Source: a virus. From it: a stretch of 31,328 nucleotides of DNA. A program made the translations under genes and the position numbers. Positions within the stretch are counted from its first letter, which is position 1, and each line of letters starts with the position of its first letter. The stretch is from IMG/VR virus record IMGVR_UViG_3300032356_000009, positions 1 to 31,328 of that record. One strand, written 5' to 3'. The notes beneath the pieces are model-generated. The model searched no databases, was not told the origin of the DNA, and worked only from the letters and a program-made list of their open reading frames with translations. Shown here one piece after another: positions 28,680 through 31,328 of the stretch.

Positions 28680-30936
28680 CGCGGTGCAAGCGCTGCTCGA
28701 CTACGAAACACTTGCGTTCGACATCGAGACGCAACCGCTGTTTCGGTATCCGAAAGAGCGAACAAAGACGGCGTACAAGGCGTACTTCGCGTATCTCAAG
28801 CGCAACCGGTGGGGTCTGACGTTTGACCCCGATCCAGACGATCTGCCCGACCCGCTGCCGCCGCCGGTTGACTTCGTTGCCGAGCATCAGCGTCTGCAAC
28901 GCCTCCTCAACGACGTGCCGCGTGGCGGGAAGACCTCGGCGCGGCGCATCAACGATCTTGAGTGCGCACTGGAAGCGCTCAATAGTCCGGTTGTTCCGGT
29001 TTGGGTGATGCGCCACGTCGCCCGTCTGCTCCAAACCGGCGACTACAACAACGACCCGGTGCGCCCCGGATTAGACCCGCGTACTTCCCGTATTTTTCTC
29101 GTCCAGTTCGCAACGCCGTCCGGCGACGCTTACTGCTTCAATGCGCTGCGCGTCGGTCTTGACGTTTTCATTCCGATCTTTGAGCGTGTGCCGTTGGTCG
29201 GTGCAAATCTTACGTTTGATGTGCAGTTCATACTCCACAACGTCGGTATTTTCCCACGCGTTGTGTGGGACGTAGTTGTAGCCGATCGCGTCATCACGCT
29301 TGGTCTCGATCTCCAGCACTCGCTTGCCGCCGTTGCCGAGCGTTGGGTTTGTGAGACGCTTGACAAGGGCGTGCGGGAAACGTTTGACGACCCCCACGCG
29401 CGTGAACCGACACCCGAACAAGTTGAGTATGCACTCAAAGACGTTGAGGTTCTTTTCCCGATCCAACGCCGCCAGCAGCATCGCGCCGAAGCGACGGACG
29501 TGCTGGACGCGGTGCGGGTGTTCACCGCCTTAACCGTTCCGACCGCCGCCGTCGAGTATTGCGGGTTGTGTATTGATTCTGCGCGCTGGGGCGAGTTGGC
29601 GGAAGAGGCGGAGCGGCGGCTGCGCGTTGCTTCTGAGCAGTTCGCCGAGTATCTAGGGATCGAACCAAACGAGTTGACGAAGCGCGAACTGGTCAAGGCG
29701 GCGGCGAAAATGCGCGGGGTTGATATCGGATCGCTTGACAGACAAGAATTAGGTGAAGCGGAGCGGGAATACGCAGACGACCCGGATCGGCGTCGGTTTT
29801 TCGATCTCTATCGCGTCTGGTCGCATTGGCAGAAGCGTGTTTCGACCTACGGACGCGGGTTTCTGTCGCACATCCACCCGTTGACCGGTCGGATACATCC
29901 GAACCTAAAGATAGCCGGGACGGACACCGGCAGGTTCGCGTGCGGCGAACCCAATCTCTTGAATATCCCGCGCGGCGAAGGAGATGATTTGGACTACCGA
30001 AGCGCGTTTCTCGCGCCGGAGGGGTATGTGTTCGTCAACGCCGATTACGCCGCGATGGAACAGCGCATCGCCGCCGATCTCTCGGAAGACCCCGCGCTAC
30101 TTGCGTTGTTCCGTTCCGGCGGTGACAACCACAGCGTTACCGCGGCGTTGATGTTCCACATCCGGCGCGGGGACGTTGACGAACCGACACCGACAACGCT
30201 GACGTTCCAGAACCAACCGGTTGAGGGGTACGTTCTTCCGTCGGGGTGGGATGCGCAGCGAACGGTGCAGTTTGTGTTGGAGAGTGGGCTGGCCGACCTT
30301 ATCGGCAAGAAGTATAAGAAGTCAACGCGCCAAGTCGCAAAGACGGTCGCCTTCCTCTACTTCTACGGCGGCACGCCGGTCGGGTTGGCAAGGAAGTTGC
30401 ACATAACGGCAGACGAGGCGGGGCAATTTTTCAGAGACTTTAGGGCGGTGTATCCGGTGTTGTCGAACTGGTTTGCGGACACCGCCCGCGCGCCGTTTGA
30501 GCAAACCGCGAAGCGTCTCGACGGATCGAACATCGGATACGTCTCGACATATGCCGGTCTGCGCCGCTGGTTTACGTTGCCGAAGCCTGCCGCGTCGAAT
30601 AATGAGCAGTGGCGGCAGCGCGGTGCGATCCAGCGCCAGGCAATGAACCATCCTTGTCAAGGCGGCAATGCGGTGATTATGGCGCAAGCGATGTCAGACG
30701 CCTTCCGTCTCTGCGCGCCGCGCGAGGGCGAGGTTGAGGCGACGTTGGGGATCGAGCGGATGATCGTCGCGCCGATTTACGACGAGGCGCTGGCGATTGT
30801 GCCCGCGTCGCTGCCGGAAGACGAAGCGCAGCGCTGGCTGGAGCAAGTGATGATGAACGCTGCGCAGCGGTATATGACGCGGTGCCCGCCCGCAGTCGAA
30901 GCGAACCCTATTTCTAAGAATTGGAGGAAGTACTGA
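28642..30936 (+). CDS. polA: Family A DNA polymerase with 3'-5' exonuclease and a large insert
   Basis: A 764-residue replicative polymerase. TTG 28642 is chosen: AAAGGATGG precedes it, and upstream codons belong to the nuclease gene. Exonuclease: LAFDIET (Asp 27, Glu 29), NLTFD (189-193), YALKD (263-267). Polymerase: motif A FVNADYAAMEQR, motif B RQVAKTVAFLYFYGG (a Phe at the dNTP-selecting position), motif C IYDEALAI. In motif C, Tyr replaces the usual His of HDE. Between DIETQP and GLDPRTSRIFLVQ, normally adjacent, lies an insert of about 110 residues. Next to nuclease and primase-helicase genes. Confidence 0.88.
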   Translation: MRKYINHRDEALDAVQALLDYETLAFDIETQPLFRYPKERTKTAYKAYFAYLKRNRWGLTFDPDPDDLPDPLPPPVDFVAEHQRLQRLLNDVPRGGKTSARRINDLECALEALNSPVVPVWVMRHVARLLQTGDYNNDPVRPGLDPRTSRIFLVQFATPSGDAYCFNALRVGLDVFIPIFERVPLVGANLTFDVQFILHNVGIFPRVVWDVVVADRVITLGLDLQHSLAAVAERWVCETLDKGVRETFDDPHAREPTPEQVEYALKDVEVLFPIQRRQQHRAEATDVLDAVRVFTALTVPTAAVEYCGLCIDSARWGELAEEAERRLRVASEQFAEYLGIEPNELTKRELVKAAAKMRGVDIGSLDRQELGEAEREYADDPDRRRFFDLYRVWSHWQKRVSTYGRGFLSHIHPLTGRIHPNLKIAGTDTGRFACGEPNLLNIPRGEGDDLDYRSAFLAPEGYVFVNADYAAMEQRIAADLSEDPALLALFRSGGDNHSVTAALMFHIRRGDVDEPTPTTLTFQNQPVEGYVLPSGWDAQRTVQFVLESGLADLIGKKYKKSTRQVAKTVAFLYFYGGTPVGLARKLHITADEAGQFFRDFRAVYPVLSNWFADTARAPFEQTAKRLDGSNIGYVSTYAGLRRWFTLPKPAASNNEQWRQRGAIQRQAMNHPCQGGNAVIMAQAMSDAFRLCAPREGEVEATLGIERMIVAPIYDEALAIVPASLPEDEAQRWLEQVMMNAAQRYMTRCPPAVEANPISKNWRKY

Positions 30937-31328
30937 TGAGTGCGTTTTTCGGAGTGAAGATACAACGACAACAACCACTCGTTGACGCGATCCGCGCCGC
31001 CGTCGCCGCGAAGCGCAGACCGGTCGCGGCGCGGGATCGGGTGTACGCGAGCGAGATTTCCAACTGCGACCGGCGCATCACCTTTGCGTTGCTCGGCTGC
31101 GAGCCGGATGCGCCGCGCGGCGATAGTCCGTCGGCGCTGCTGGGCGACGCGATCCACGCGCATTTAGAAGCACTGTTGAAGGAAGCGTTTCCGGGGTGTG
31201 TGGAAACAGAGGTTCGAGTGATGAGCGGCGCGGTGTCGGGGCGGATCGACGCACTGCTAACTGACGAAAATGACGCGCTGACGGTCGTTGACATCAAAAC
31301 CGTCAGCGCAAAGGAGTGGGCGTCGCGG
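30936..31328 (+). CDS. Cas4/RecB-like PD-(D/E)XK nuclease (3' end cut by window)
   Basis: 131 residues are visible. ATG 30936 overlaps the polymerase stop (TGATG) and has TTGGAGG upstream. After a helical start comes YASEISNCDRRITFALLG (a Cys at 44, as in Cas4-like iron-sulfur nucleases), then LLGDAIHAHLEALL (His 74), SGRIDALLTD (Asp 105) and VVDIKTVS (Asp 119, Lys 121). The C-terminal cysteines that would prove an iron-sulfur cluster lie beyond the window. Phage Cas4-like nucleases act in recombination or DNA processing. There is no CRISPR context here. Confidence 0.75.
   Translation, partial: MSAFFGVKIQRQQPLVDAIRAAVAAKRRPVAARDRVYASEISNCDRRITFALLGCEPDAPRGDSPSALLGDAIHAHLEALLKEAFPGCVETEVRVMSGAVSGRIDALLTDENDALTVVDIKTVSAKEWASR

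Overview
The window is almost entirely a tailed double-stranded DNA phage (siphovirus type, HK97-fold capsid). All genes are on the plus strand except one small gene and one gene remnant near 24.3-24.9 kb. Genes are tightly packed with ATGA, GTGA or TAATG overlaps and Shine-Dalgarno sites (AGGAG type). Promoters resemble bacterial sigma-70 sites (TTGACA, 17 bp, TATAGT), so the host is a bacterium. The sequence is GC-rich, but I cannot name the host. No integrase, repressor, tRNA or CRISPR array is visible. Both ends of the window cut through genes.

Layout. (1) 1-3.7 kb: a translationally coupled run with an SSB-like protein, a PD-(D/E)XK nuclease, small unknown proteins, a four-helix membrane protein and an FtsK-like ATPase with altered Walker motifs. 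(2) 3.7-6.15 kb: a PAPS-reductase-like PP-loop protein, a membrane protein with a His-rich tandem repeat and a zinc ribbon, and a D12-class adenine methylase. (3) 6.2-8.9 kb: accessory small genes, several with their own promoter or terminator; at least three belong to one small paralogous family. (4) 9.1-17 kb: packaging and head genes: holin-like protein, terminase, portal fused to a MuF-type domain, gp10-like protein, prohead protease, major capsid protein, connectors, major tail protein. (5) 16.9-22.5 kb: tail assembly chaperone with a -1 frameshift site (G GGA AAC), tape measure and two large tail-tip proteins. (6) 22.5-24.3 kb: a second D12 methylase, lysozyme-like endolysin and two small membrane proteins. 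(7) 24.3-25.0 kb: a divergent control region with a minus-strand gene and the stump of a second one. (8) 25.0-31.3 kb: replication: primase-helicase fusion, PD-(D/E)XK nuclease, family A DNA polymerase and a Cas4/RecB-like nuclease that runs off the end.

The most unusual feature is a family of ten palindromic elements, each exactly 45 bp, spread through the phage. They have GTCACAACA / TGTTGTGAC arms around an A-rich asymmetric core. Six are intergenic. Four lie inside two coding sequences, always in the one forward frame that has no stop codon, and add a 15-residue segment (VTTPYRNKRE...VVT). Nine of the ten point in the direction of transcription. They resemble in principle the protein-coding palindromic elements of Rickettsia or phage-dispersed regulatory sites, but I do not recognise the family. 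A second set of GC-rich palindromes (GGGGACGG type) sits next to them in the FtsK-like gene.
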